The translations under genes and the position numbers were made by a program. 64,000 nucleotides of DNA from Fagopyrum homotropicum (Eukaryota > Streptophyta > Magnoliopsida > Caryophyllales > Polygonaceae): NCBI GenBank assembly GCA_033239125.1, contig BSWB01000005.1:103043994-103107993 (forward strand). Reading direction: 5' to 3'. The notes below the pieces were generated by a model, which did no database searches, had not been told where the DNA came from, and saw nothing but the letters and a program-made list of their open reading frames with translations. Below are positions 46,656 through 58,908 of the stretch, piece after piece. How positions within the stretch are numbered: the stretch's first letter is position 1; each line of letters begins with the position of its first letter.

Positions 46656-48017
46656 ATGCTTCCTTCCAGGAAAGGTATAATAAGGATAGGATTTGGCAAA
46701 CTGAAAGATAGGATGAAGGCACACTCAAATCCCAATAAAGGATAAACCTCAGGCTAACTCTCAAAGATGGGATGAAGGCACACTCAAACCCCAATAAAGG
46801 AAAAACCTTTATTACCTACACTCATGATCTTGGGTAAACAAGCAAAGGAATCACCAGGTAAGTCTCATCCTAGGCTTGCGTTGAACCAGGAAAGGTATAA
46901 CAAGGATAGGATTTGGCAAACTGAAATCTCAACTCAGATAAGGACCAGGAAAGGTCTCGCCTCGCTCCGTTTATGTACCATCTCGGTCGAGATGTTCCAC
47001 GACTGACCGAGGTGTTCGTCGGTTAAGGTAAAGGCTCGAGCTTTCAGGGTCCACTGGGGTAAAGGCTCATTCTTTCATTGTCTTTCCCACAACATTCAGC
47101 CAATCACCCTAGAATCGCATAAAGAACTTAGCCAACAATCATCATGATAACAATAATCAAATATATAAGAAAGGAATCAATATTCAAACAAGAAAACCTT
47201 AACACAAAGGTCTCAATAACTGAATCAAACAAACAAACAATCAGCGTTCCTCAATCACAATCAGAAAAGACAACAAATCAAACCAACTAAGAGATCTTAC
47301 AACTTCCTTCAAACTTCCTTCAAACTAGCTTCCTTCCTTCCTTGATCTTCAACCTTCCAAACTTCCTTCAAAACTTCCTTCAACTTCCTGAATCAGAGAT
47401 TTGTGTGATCCGAAGATGGCTGAATTCCATAAAATCAGCCCCTTTATATAGGAGAATTACCTTCCTAAGATAAGATATCTTAACAAGATAATTTCCTTCT
47501 TTAAAATATCTTCATATCTTCCAAAATATATCAGCCAAAAAGATATGCTTCCTTCTAGAAATTCATCCTAAAATATGTGATATTCACTTTCCAAAAATAG
47601 AAGATCTCAGCCAAAGATAAATATCTCGTGTCCCGTCATCACTTTGCCTAGGTCCAATCGATCCTGAAGATCACCTCGGTCGAGGTGGCACTGTAGTCAA
47701 CCAAGGTGAGTCTCAACTGAGTGTAAAACTCTCAAATCTGGTCCAAAATAGATCTTTCATCTCATTTTCATGCTTCCTGAGCTTCTCTTATAGCTCATCA
47801 ATCCTCCAGAATGTAGCTCTAATGACTCCTTAGCTCCAAAGCGTTCCAAAACGTGTCATTTTCCCTACAATCACAACGAAACTAGGTGTAGACCTCGATT
47901 CTCGCAAATGTAGACAAAACAACATAATGATCAAAGAATATACATCCATACATGCAGATTTATAAAGATAAAACGTCCAAACCAATCCCAAAATATAGAC
48001 TATAGTACATGTTATCA
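46656..48017 (-). repeat. 5' LTR of element B, rearranged
   Basis: The minus strand begins TGATAACATGTACTATAGTC (48017), aligns with the A and C LTRs through the palindrome pairs near 47690 and 46990 and the TATA box TATATAAAGG (47450-47441). Near 46655-46760 short LTR pieces are repeated out of order (TGAGTGTGCCTTCATCC twice, TTTGCCAAATCCTATCC twice) before gag begins. The three later GAGACTTACCCGGT copies and the LTR end are missing. Confidence 0.85.
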
Positions 48018-48348
48018 GCATCTTTCCCGTATGAGTATGATCCAGATGTGTCTGACTCCCCTACAAAGATTGATTCCTACTACGCTGTAAGCAATCTTAT
48101 AAACTATTTTTAGGTGAATTTATGACAGTCCCATGGAACAATCTTTCTGATTTTTTTTATTCTATTGTTTTTAGTTGTTTCTTAACGAATTGGATGAAGA
48201 GGTCTTTGACAGTCCCATGGAACAATCTTCAGATGCAGTCAACCATATGCAAGAGGTAGCCCGTAGACTACGGAGTGACAATGAGAACTTGAGACAAGAG
48301 ATAGAAGTAAGAGACCAAAACATGATCAACGTGGAGGCATCAACGTGA
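48018..48348 (+). pseudogene. Coiled-coil protein fragment, unrecognised
   Basis: Two exon-like blocks: one ending at about 48088 (FPYEYDPDVSDSPTKIDSYY) before a GT donor, and 48175-48348 after an AG acceptor (LFLNELDEEVFDSPMEQ, VARRLRSDNENLRQEIEVRD, stop). The heptad-like leucines suggest a coiled coil. Its 5' part was cut off by element B. The phrase GACAGTCCCATGGAACAATC occurs in both the intron (48124) and the exon (48209). No family recognised. Confidence 0.4.
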
Positions 48349-48422
48349 AAATAAAACACACTCATGTCCATATACATAAAAAAAACACAACTTCAATATT
48401 TCTTCGGTATAGTGGAGAAACG

Positions 48423-49567
48423 TCACTTCAACCATGACAATCTTCCATCACCCGGTGGTAAGCCCATGAAAATGTTACATGTGTCTTCTGCAACAAGCAA
48501 ATCAACTGCCACGCACCACAACTCCTCTTCGTGCACTAGCAAACCATCATCCACCATCTCTGCAAGGACCTCTAAACTCTCGTCATATGTGAAATGCTTA
48601 TGCTTTGCACTTGGAGAAGAGCTACCAACTTCCCCCTCCAACAAGTTTAGCATCCTCTCATTGGTTCTGCCAATAAAGCTTATCCCCTGACTGAGAGCGG
48701 TCGACCCCTTCAATGTCTTTCTCTTGAAACCTTCTTTTACAAGGGAAATTGTAGTTCCATCGCTAGCCTTAAACTTGGTAGGTGGAAGATTGCTTTTCCT
48801 TGACGACTGGCCTTGAGTTTGGGTTACCTTCTTGTACACGTCATGCAGTAAGTCCTCGTCTGACACTTTAAGGTTGAGGTTGTATACAGAGTTTGTAAAC
48901 TCTGACCCATCCAACCCAACATCTCCCTCCACATCATCTTCATCGTCCCCGTCAAAATGGAAATCACGTGCAATATCTTGAGTCCCATCTACCGCCACAT
49001 TGTCAGCCACCTTTTCACCCACATCTTTTGTCATACCGGGCACCACACAATGTCTTCCTGTGGCGACAGTGTTCGTGAAAAGTTAGTCGCACAAGTCGTT
49101 CATGTTTTCTGGTATCCCTTTGTTACGAAATACACTGTGAACTTTATCTTCCTGCAACAAATAACAACAATTACACAACCACATCATCAAAAACAAAGTT
49201 AAAAAATTGGCATATGAAGCAAAGAGAGAAATATATATTTGACCTCTATTTTTTTCTCCCACCAAGCATGATCTGCAATTATCCGGCGTTCAACTGGATC
49301 CCACCCTAGTCCCGTTTCAGTAGTCCTTATTTTGTACCAAAGATTCCAAACTTTTTTCATGTAATTCAATTTGTTTTTCAAAGAGATCACATCCGCTGAT
49401 ATTCCGGTCTTTTCTTCCTATTGTTGTATAATAACAGGCCAAGCAAAAGGTTGATCCGGACCATGTTTTAGTTGGTACTCACGGAAAATGGTAAGAAACT
49501 GCATTGTTGATTCGTGAGTCCAACCAAAACGTTTGCCTTTCCGAGACGAAGCCTTCTTGGGAGGCAT
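48423..49567 (-). pseudogene. Myb/SANT-like domain protein, interrupted
   Basis: Exon 1 starts at 49567 (MPPKKASSRKGKRFGWTHES) and carries a Myb/SANT-like DNA-binding domain: WTHESTMQFLTIFREYQ, then ADVISLKNKLNYMKKVWNLW and GWDPVERRIIADHAWWE. A stop interrupts it near 49418 (IIQQ/EEKTG). After an intron ending at about 49154, the second exon reads DKVHSVFRNKGIPENMNDLC, a stop at 49083, LFTNTVATGRH, acidic tracts, then a C-terminal part to 48423. Such proteins are found as plant nuclear factors and as the Myb-like partner of PIF/Harbinger transposases; the second origin is plausible here but no TIR pair was found. Confidence 0.7.
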
Positions 49568-51590
49568 CACTAATTTTTTAAAAAAAATTCAATTCACAAA
49601 ATATTAAAAACAATATATAAGGCATCAACTAGAAACAAGTTCACAAGACACCAAATAATAGCACTACAAGAAGGTAATTCCCATTAGCCTTTCACAAATT
49701 CACTCAAATGCGTATGGGATGAACTCAAGCAAGCAATTTAGGGTTTACTCAAATTTCCCTAAATTTCCCCTAAATTTTGCATTTGAATCAAACAATAGCA
49801 CTACAATGCCCAATCAAGCAATTTATCCTTTCACAAATTCACTCAAATTTTGCATTTGTTCTTCATATTACAACTCAAATTCCATATGACTCAAACAATA
49901 GCACTACAATGCCCAATCAAGCAATTTAGGGCTTACTCAATTTCGCCTAAATTCGTTTAAGAGATGCTTACCTTTCGATTGATTGTGCGACAGGGGTGGT
50001 TAAGGGGTATCGGACGGCGCAGGTGACGGACTACTCCGGCAGCCACACTATAAGCACGCCGGCACGGAAGAGCTTGTCCGCGCAGGTAGCTTCACAAGCC
50101 TTTTTGGTTGTTCTCTACCCGGTTGAAGACGAGAAATGGAAAGGAGGAGGTGAGTATGAGTAAATGCACGATACAAATGTTGTTGGGCATTTAAATGTTT
50201 CAACAATTTATTTTTATTTAAATAATTTTATAGGGGCGGTATTTTGGTCAATTTGTACCTCATTCAACCCATTCATTCCTATCCTAAACGAACACAGAAA
50301 CAAATTTAATCGATTCAGTTCCATTCAGTTTCAGTCACATTTTTCAGTTTCAGTTCCAATCAATTTCAGTTTCAGTCACTGTATACCGAACACGTCCATA
50401 GATTTATTTATAAATAATCTAAAAAGGTAAATTTAAAGTTAGTTTTTTTTATTTTTGAAATTAAATAAAAAATATAGTAAATTTTTATTTATTTTTGAGT
50501 TAAAGTAAAAATATAAAAAAAATTAATTTAAAACTAATTCAAATTAAATTAAAATTTACTATATATTTATTTTAAACAAGGATACATACTTAATTTTAAA
50601 ATAATTTACTAGACTTTTAAAAGGAAAAAAATAAAATTTTATAACGTAAAAATATTTTTATATCAGTACTTATTATTTTATAAAATTAATAAGTTTAAAA
50701 TTTAATGTTTTGATAATAATTTTTAAAATTAATTATGTACATTTACTTTAAATAAAAATATAGTAAATTTTTATTTATTATTGAATTAGTGTTAAATATT
50801 ATTTTCTACAATTTATTTTAATAAAAAAAATTAAAATTAAAATTTATTTTTATTTTTATTTTATTTCAATAAATAAAAAAAAATAACTTTAAGTTTACTT
50901 TTCTAGAGATTTTTAAATTAAAAGTATATTATAAAAACTTCAATTATAAAATTATTTACTTTAAAATTTAATAACCTCATAATTAGGTTTATATTTATTT
51001 TCTGATTTTTTATATTTTAGAATTTTTTTCTCTTGGCACCTCTCAAATTTGAATTTTTCCTCTTGATATTCACAAGGTTTTAAATTTTCTCTTGGTACAC
51101 ACATGATATAATTTGTTTTCTCTTTATTCCCTTTGTTAACGTATTTCGTTAAAATTTTAATTATAAAATAAAAAAAATCTTTAAGAAAAATTCCAAACTA
51201 ATTCAGGATAAAAAAAACAACTTACTTTTGTTTTTCAGTTTTTGTAAGAAAAAATATAATTTTAAATTTTTTTTTAATTATAATCATGTTAAATTTTAAA
51301 CTAATTAACTTTATAGTAAAAAAATTAAAATACTTTTTACTTTTTGTTTTTTAAATAAAAAATAAAAAATTAAATATTTAAAACTAACTATATTAATTTT
51401 TAACAATGAAATTTATAAATACTATATAATGGTAAAGAAGTGTTTTTATATATTTTTGAATTTAAAAAACTTATAAAGTTAAACTTAGGCCTAAATTTTT
51501 AATCTTTAATTAAAAACAATTTTTTAAATTTATATTCGAATTAAATAATATATAAAGTTAAAACTAAACCCAATTCAAAAATTGGTTGTG
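49568..51590. other. 5' flank of the Myb/SANT-like pseudogene and AT-rich DNA
   Basis: 49735-49960 is a local duplication. 49980-50150 is GC-richer and UTR-like. 50240-50400 has runs of CAGTTTCAGT and ends ATACCGAACACGTCC, reminiscent of a PIF/Harbinger or MITE end. 50400-51590 is AT-rich with no gene. Confidence 0.4.
49735..49960 (+). repeat. Tandem duplication, about 107-bp unit
   Basis: AACAATAGCACTACAATGCC and CCAATCAAGCAATTTA recur at about 49786 and 49893, with CACAAATTCACTCAAATTTT and TTTTGCATTTG alternating between them. Confidence 0.75.
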
Positions 51591-53034
51591 CTTCCTGGTG
51601 TACTTGACGAGGCAGAGTTGTGCCAAGCCCTTGAACAAACCTCTCACTCCTGCCTCTGATAAAACATGTCTAGCAACGTCCATTGGTCCTCCGTACTTTA
51701 TTTCCACAACTGCATAGCCTACACCAACGAGCACACCCCGAGCTTGCTTGATTCGCCCTCTCCTCCTTCAAAAATATCCAATGCAGCTCCGGCGATAAAC
51801 ATCTCTTCACCTTCCTTGGTTCGCCCTCCCCTCCTTCCTTATCATCGTCACCACCACCACTGCAGCAGCCTCACTGATAGTTTTTTGAGAGCATTCAGCG
51901 TTTAAACTTGTTTTTTGTTGTTTAAAAGCCTCAATAGCTGCTCAAAACCACCAGCAAACTAAAGCAAATCAACTTAATTACAAAGTAGACATTTTTCGAT
52001 GGCAATTAATCTGGTTTTAGTGAAATTACCTCGAGTACTAAGGTCATGAGACTGAGGAAGCTCACGCTAAAACAACTCAATTTTGGTCTTTCTTCCTCGA
52101 ATTCCTTGAGGTAGGCATGACATTTTCGCAAGTTGTTTGTATAATTCATTATAGATTCTAGCAGTTTGTTCCAATGATAATCCATAATAGAGGAGTAGAC
52201 GATTATGTGAGATTGGGGGGAGACCTTATACACATTCAGAATTTTTTTTTAACAAACCCGTGTGGTTTCAAGTGTAAGCAACGATATTATACCTATGTTT
52301 AAACCATGGATGTAAAAACCAATATGTTCGTCAACTTACTGACAATATCTAAACTCATGGTGGAAAAAATATTTACCACGAAATGGTCGGGGCATCTGCC
52401 TCACATATTAGTGGCTTTTGCATTGGGCGTTGTTCATAACAATTTGACGATACAGGCTTCTAATATATAACTATACCGGTACCTGAGTGATCTTACTCAC
52501 AACCTTCCTATACATAGCGTTTGTCAAAGATACCATAACTGCAAAAAGGGAAAGAAAACAAAGAAAATTGGATGAAATGCATCCAATGACTAATTTTGTT
52601 TAGTAAATAAATTATGAATCTTTTAAATGAAGAGTACAAGCATGTAACATGCTAGTTTTATCAATTTACGTAAAAATTTCTTGTATTCTTTATGATATAC
52701 TAATTGATTACGCTGATTAAAATTGGTAACTTTTCAAAATACACCTTTTTCAATTAGGAATTGTAGGTCAATTAAAAGGCAATAATTAATTAAGAATCTT
52801 TTAAATTCTTGTAAAAGGGTAAATTAGTCTAAAGTATTTAAAAGAGGTCATATTCTAACAAAATTATTAAGTTTCACAATTACTAAACAAAATTAGTGAA
52901 CTAAGGTTACATAGCAAATTCAATCAAGAAAATATGAACTCATTCATAAATGCATTGTTTTATGCATCATCACCTAATAAAGGGGCTAAAAAAGTGGACA
53001 GAGAATAAAGAAATTGTTGATAAATCATTCCATA
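51591..53034. other. Mostly non-coding, one weak coding-like patch
   Basis: On the minus strand, about 51685-51600 reads HVLSEAGVRGLFKGLAQLCL, which weakly resembles a mitochondrial carrier repeat end. It is too short to call. The rest shows no supported gene, RNA or repeat. Confidence 0.3.
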
Positions 53035-53470
53035 CACTAATATCTCTATCATCGTCTTTATATACTAGCGTAGCAAATCAAATGAAGAACCCTACAGGTC
53101 TCAAGATTCCGTTGAGTTCCATTAAAAGCGCACCGCCTACAGATAGACAACAATTATAAGCAATGACCATCTCAATTAGTTGATTATATAATAGAAACAA
53201 AATCAAGACAAAAAGGAAAATGGATCTTTTGAGAATAAAGGGGTTTGCATCCTAGTGCATTTTGCACCTTGCACGGTGAATGAGATATAAGTGTTATCCG
53301 GAAAGGTTAGCTTTTGAGTTTCAATGACAAAGAGAAATGGCAAATTGAATTTGAGCTTCATGCTCATTCTTTGGGGCAAATGACATTGTCGTGGCATTCT
53401 TATCCAATAAATACTCTCCAAAGCTAGCAGCACCACATCCAACATCGAGAATTACTCTGATGTTCTTTCC
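53035..53470 (-). pseudogene. PMT-type (DUF248) putative methyltransferase fragment
   Basis: Two exon-like blocks on the minus strand. The first (53470-53243) reads IRVILDVGCGAASFGEYLL, TMSFAPKNEHEAQIQFA, then after stops LYLIHRARCKMH. The second (53152-53035) reads LLMELNGILRPVGFFI, a stop, FATLVYKDDDRDISVWND. These match the order and wording of the plant Golgi-type putative methyltransferases related to QUA2 (DVGCGVASFG SAM-binding motif, MSFAPxDxHEAQ, LNRxLRPGG). At least four stops or shifts are present and N- and C-terminal exons were not found. Confidence 0.75.
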
Positions 53471-54953
53471 TCATTTAATATCTGGCATATTCTATATTCA
53501 TGATATTTTAAAATAAGTGCATGACATACAAGTCCATTATATATAAATATATCTGGATATATATATTAATTTGAGAAACACATTATGCAGAAAATAAGTG
53601 AGAACTAAAATCAAGTCAATATATGAAGCTCAAGAGACCTCAAAAAGATGATTGTGTACACATCAACCATCTTGATTGAAGCTTCACCCAGAAGCTTTCA
53701 TAATTTCACAACCATTTTCAAATTTTATTTTATTCAAAATGGCAAGTAGGTGCTTTAGTATCAACAAACGTCTATCTAAGCATATTAACTGACAGATCGA
53801 ATCAAATTCAAAATAAACGATATCGCAATCAAACATATCAAAGATAAGTTCAGACAGATCACATGTACTATTTGCATCGATCAAATGAATCGGCACTCCA
53901 ACCCTTAGTCTTGTCGGTAGCCATAACATAGAACGAAATCAGCGACAGAGTAATCTCACAAAATCCTAAGCACTAAAGCCATTTTGACAAGCATCACCTC
54001 ATTCACGGACCTGCTAACAACGGTTGGGAACAAAATGAAGAAGAATAGAGAAGAACAGATAAAAATCATGGAAACACAATTGATGTGGAGTGGACTACAA
54101 AATCGAAGAGTTGTTGGCAGGAGTAGAGGAAAAAATGCCAAGCAGCACGTGGCGTTTCTCATCATTCATTCACAACGGTGGAAACCGAGATTGCTATTCG
54201 TACCACATGTTTTGTGATTCGTACCACATGTTTTGTGCTATTCATACTTGTGGTCTGACTACGCATTGCGGAGCCGTATCAATAAGTTGATTTCGTTCAA
54301 AAAATATATAAAAATGGTAAGACTACGCATGGTATACGCGGAGTCGCCCATATCAAAAATTCCTAGAAAAAAACTAATGAAAAATGACTATGGCTACGCA
54401 ATGCGTAGCCGTACCCCTGGTACGTATAGCACGAAACCGTGGTACAAATAGTGGTGGAAACAAACTAAATGCTCATTGAAAGCGTTGGGAAGGAGGCGCA
54501 GGTCGAAGAAGAGATCAACAACTCTTAGTATAAGACAAATATAAACAATGGGCGGTCCATTTAAAAAAAGTCCAAGTGAAAATAAGCTCATACTTTTCAT
54601 TTAGAGAACTCTTTCTTATATATATAGGCGGTTACCGTTTGTGTAAACTGGCTTCTCGGTAACACATGTTGCTAAGCTAGTTCTGTTTACTGTAGGAGAA
54701 GAATGTAGGGGGAGAAGTATGGTATCACCATGGAAAGCTACCCATGCTGCTAAGCTGGTTCTATAATTAGATCATGTAAACAAGAATGGGAATTAACATG
54801 TTCCCTTTCCATGTCCTTCCCTTGTCGTTGAGAGTTTAACACTTCATTTCCCCTTTCTATCTCATTTTGTTAATCACGCATGCAATATTATTATACACAC
54901 TTTCATGTACCGGAAATGAGTTATGAAGATATTAAGCTCTCATTTGGGTGTCG
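53471..54953. other. Unassigned region with palindromic TACG motifs
   Basis: No supported gene. 54250-54430 has three imperfect palindromes (GACTACGCATTGCGGAGCC, GGCTACGCAATGCGTAGCC, CCGTACCCCTGGTACG) resembling those near 21245. TCGTACCACATGTTTTGTG is repeated at about 54200 and 54220. Confidence 0.4.
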
Positions 54954-56911
54954 TGTAACACCCAAATTCGAAGAACTCAAAATGCTACGTATTTGGACCT
55001 CACAATGGGTCCCAACCCTTAGCCTGACAATAATTTCGCCGGACCTTACAACATGACACAAATAAAAAGGCAAATGAAAGAGTTTTAATGCATGATGACA
55101 ATCCGAAATACAACCCAAAACGGAAACTCCAGCCGAATTCTCAAAATCACAAATATCATAATGAAAGTCTAAGACAACAAAATATAGAAATACGATTTCG
55201 TCCTATAATGTACAGAACCCCGGTTGCTCACTACCATCGGATCACTCGACCGCTTCCCTAACCTGCAAGACATCTACAAAGCGGTATAAAACTGTTAGCT
55301 AACATTCTAAGCATTAGAATAAAGGTAAAGACACATATACATATAAGGAAGACAAACACACACAAACATGCATACGCTCAAGTCCGTTTATTATCTTTAT
55401 TTACGTTATCCCTTTACTAATTCAGCTTTGGTTTGTGACACGAGAATCCCCGAAACTCGTCTCTATCCCCATTTACCGGCAAGGAATGATATTGATGCAT
55501 CCGATCGTCTACCTTCCTAGGCTAGTCGCAGAGAACCTCCTAGCTCTCGCAAGAGCTAGACAGTGATGTTACCGCCCGTTATCATACACTTGAGCCAATT
55601 ACAAAATACAAAGGTCGTCCTATTCCGGTTTCGCTGTTTTAACATAACTTAACACACACCACCAATACACATCAAACTAATACTCAAAAGCTCGCTACGT
55701 AAGTCCGTCGACTTATGTACTCAAAACTAAACCCGATAGAATCTCTCTCAGCTTCCCGTGGGAAGGTACGCAAGGCTTGGTCAAGACAAGACACAAAGAT
55801 CAACATTTGTCTAACAAGCTAGAAGTCCTTAGACTTCTAGTTCTAATGATCTTCACAAGATCATTCAACTCATAAGCTATGTCCACACCCTCAGTCCACT
55901 TCCCTATAGGCTCACCTCATGATCATACTAGCATGTGAACCACTAACCTCAAAGATCCAAGTGATCTTGCAACAACACAACAACCAACAACCAACAACTC
56001 TCACAAGGTAACCCTAAGGTCTAAAGCCACTACTTGACATTCCATATCGAGCTATGCTAAGCCAACCTAACATGGTACTAAGATGAATCAAGCTCCACAA
56101 TACGGAAAGGAAAGAAGAGAACAAGAGATCGGTAACCTACTAGTGAAGAGACGCGACCACAAAACCCAGAAGTCGCCCCTACGGTGCAGATGTCGCCCCT
56201 GTGGTGTTCAGATGATGCCCATGCGGTTTGCAAATGCCTCCCTTGCGGTGCACAGTGTCCGCCCCCGCAGTTGAACTCCAGAAATGCTGATTCTTCGGCT
56301 CTTCGATGTGCAACAGCCCTCCTATTGCCTCCTTTGATGCTATGAACGTCTCTTAGCTTCCACCACAAGATCCCAACCCTTCTCCACGTCCTAAGAAAGC
56401 AAGAATACAATCAAGAACAAGAGAAGACTCTCTTGAGTGAATCTATGGCTCTCACCTCTATAGGGTGCAATAAGGAAGAAAAAAGGAGAAGAGAATAAGG
56501 AGAAGGAGGTGACTTACTCTATAGCACGTCTCTGCAGTCCACACCTTTGCTTGGCAGCTTCAAGAGGAGGAGGAATGCTATGGTAGAGCATGGAGGAGAA
56601 GGAGAGGAAGAAGGAGGGTGGAGAAAGAAATAACATGAAATGAGAAGTGGGAGGGGATTAAGGCTGCATCAAATGGGAAAAACCAAGGGTCAAGCAACCC
56701 TAACATCACCCACATAATAGATGGTCGGAGTCTAATAAATATGGAAACGAAAGGTCGGAAGAAAACGGGCTCGACTCCCGCTCTAACGGGTTGCCGCCCC
56801 CGTGAAACGTCCAAGCCGTGGACTGCAGGTCTTCTAAGCCTCAAGGGTGGTAGTCTCCACTAAAGGCTTCTAACGCCTCTCGTCAACGGAATTAAAATTT
56901 CGGGCGTTACA
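54954..56911 (-). repeat. 3' LTR of element E (1958 bp)
   Basis: On the minus strand it begins TGTAACGCCCGAAATTTTAA after the purine tract and ends AATTTGGGTGTTACA. The inverted ends TGTAAC and GTTACA support these limits. No second LTR is in the window. Confidence 0.75.
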
Positions 56912-56939
56912 TCAGATCCCCCTCAAACACAAGTTTTGT

Positions 56940-57590
56940 CCCGAAACTTGCTAAACGTTGAACCCTCGATCATAAACCATAAACGTACAAACTATCGACT
57001 CAATAACCAACGCCTACTCATGTTACCACACCGAGACCTCCTAAGGTACACACATATACTCACATAAAACACAAATAGCATACCACCTCACATTATCGCA
57101 TAACATAAACAGGGAAAGAATTCGGGACTAACCTGACGGCCCTAAAGACGCCGCTAGATCAACGTAAACCTCTAGATAGTTCCTTCGGACACTATCCTCT
57201 ATCTCCTAGGTAGCCTCATCGGCTCCTCGTCTCGAACACTGCACCCTCATCATCGGTATGACCTTTGACCGAAGGCGTCTCATACTCCTCTCCAGAACAA
57301 CTACAGGGTGCTATGCAAACGTGTGGTCAGGCTTGACCACTAGGTTGTCGTGGCTAACGATGTGTCTCGGGTCATGTATGTACTCTCTCAGCTGAGACAC
57401 ATGGAATACCGGGTGGACTCCCTCTAACCGTGGTGGTAACGCCATTCTGTAAGTCACCTCTCCAACCCGCTCTAGGATCTTAAATGGTCTGACATATTGG
57501 GGGGCTCAACTTCCCCTTAATGCCGAAACGTCGGACGTCTCGCGGTAGCAACACCAACCTTTTATGTTTCGAGTCAAACCGGACCTCGAC
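56940..57590 (-). pseudogene. Integrase C-terminal region of element E
   Basis: In two frames, split by a shift in the G/C run near 57497, the minus strand reads FGIKGKLSP and YVRPFKILERVGEVTYRMAL, then LEGVHPVFHVSQLREYIHDP, HIVSHDNLVVKPDHTF and VVVLERSMRRLRSKVIPM. This is the conserved end of gypsy integrases, where GKLSPRFxGPF and GVHxVFHVSxL are typical. Further stops occur at about 57318 and 57214. The catalytic core is absent. Confidence 0.8.
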
Positions 57591-57599
57591 TAACTTATA

Positions 57600-58908
57600 T
57601 TTTCTTTTATGACACTTAGTCTTCTTATTTAACAATTTCATCATTTTACGTGAGATCCTTATTCACATAAAATACCCTCGTCTCAAAATTTTGCTGCCTA
57701 AATTGATTGAGAAGAGTGGCCAGCCCACCAAGACAAGTTGTAAAGCCCACTTAGAAAAGGCCTAGAACCCATCAAGGCAAAGCCTTTCCTTGCCTCTTCA
57801 CACCAGTTGGGCCCATCATGGCCTTAACGTTACGTGACCAGGTTGCCTGCCTTCTCCACGCTAGGAGGGACCGTCAACAACGTGTCTTCAGCCTTCTCTG
57901 CAAATGGTCAGAGTAGATTCAGAGCACACTCCTTTCCTGCTTTCCCTCACTTCTCATAACCTAGTTAAGGTAAGATCTCTCTCTCTCTCTCTCTACGAAC
58001 TCAATTATGGTAGGCATCTCGACTATACACACTTACCTTAAACAACCGAAGGAAGCTACAATCCTTAACCTAGCATGTGATACAAAGCTCTTGAGGACCT
58101 TCTGTCACCGCAACCACCACGCAAAGGACTAGCCACCTCGAACCATTCGGGTAAGCCCCTTAGCCACCTCTCTTTCTCCCCTCTGCACATAGCCGCCGGA
58201 AGCCATCATTCTTTCCCCCTTCTCAATATCGAACGACGGCGGAAGAACTCCAAGCCATCCTCATGTTGTAGACGCCAGTAGCGGCGCAACAGCCCCATCG
58301 TCAAGGTGAGCCCCTCTTTCTTTCTCTTCCTTCCTTCGCCACCTCTACTTTTGATCGGAGATGTCCACCTACAGCCTCCGGGTGCTCGCTTTCTGTAGGC
58401 AGCCGACGACAACCAAAAGCCGGCACCAACTGAAAATGTCAATACTTGTCACCGTCTATTACCAACAGTGGAGATCGGAACATAATAGTGGTGTTTGACA
58501 CCGTCCAGGACCGCCACCCTAGAGCCTGCCCAACCATGCAACCACCACTAGGCGGGGTCGAGCCATAGTGTGAGGAGAAAGTCGCCCATTCTTAACTCAT
58601 TCTTTAACAAATATATGTTGTAGAAGATAGAGATCGAAGTTGAGAACTCTAGTTTAATTATTATAGTTGGAGAGTGCTGGCAGAGGGAATCGAACCTTGG
58701 ATCTCTTGTATATCTCGGGTTATAGATTTCAGAAAACTATGTTGTATAGCTATCTTTGAGCTTGTGTTTTGATACCTTAGAAAACTAGTTCACCGTTCAA
58801 ATTTTAATATTTTGTAGAGGGATATGCATATTTTGATGTATCAAAAATTGAAGATTATTGTCAACGTATCAGCCTCGTATCACATGATTAAGTCGTGAGG
58901 GGGAGAAT
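57600..58908. other. Unassigned, TE-remnant-like region
   Basis: GC-richer than the average of the window. Holds a CT microsatellite (about 57976-57998), a UTR-like block with splice-like GGTAAG and GGTGAG sites (58150-58310), and a purine-rich CGTGAGGGGGAGAAT directly before the Copia LTR. No ORF with a recognised domain. Possibly a decayed LTR or leader. Confidence 0.35.

Larger units (their letters stand above)
39934..48017 (-). mobile_element. Athila/Tat-type gypsy element B, lacking RT/RNase H and 3' LTR
   Basis: Reading leftward from 48017: rearranged 5' LTR, gag C-terminus, protease, integrase, post-pol hairpin, TATA-like box, extra ORF and 3' spacer, ending at 39934 just short of where element A has its purine tract and 3' LTR. 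The U5 end, primer site and gag N-terminus are lost at the LTR/gag junction (about 46655), and RT plus RNase H are absent between protease and integrase. Sequence similarity to A is high over every shared segment. Confidence 0.88.
54954..57600 (-). mobile_element. Ty3-gypsy element E, 3' end
   Basis: Reading leftward: the C-terminal part of pol (57590-56940), a purine-rich tract (TTTGAGGGGGATCTG, about 56913-56927) and a 3' LTR. Upstream pol and the 5' LTR are absent. The pol tail and the TGTAAC...GTTACA LTR ends are typical of chromovirus-like elements such as Tekay/Del. It is unrelated in sequence to A-D. Confidence 0.8.

Noticed and set aside
49662..49690. CACTACAAGAAGG, resembling a CACTA end
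   Set aside because: The phrase ATAGCACTACAA is part of the local 107-bp duplication and no subterminal repeats follow.
51591..51700. Possible mitochondrial carrier fragment on the minus strand
   Set aside because: Only about 30 residues of weak similarity; no PX(D/E)XX(K/R) motif.
58680..58710. AAGGTTCGATTCCC on the minus strand, a good match to the tRNA B box
   Set aside because: No A box at the right distance and no cloverleaf could be built; probably a decayed SINE or chance.
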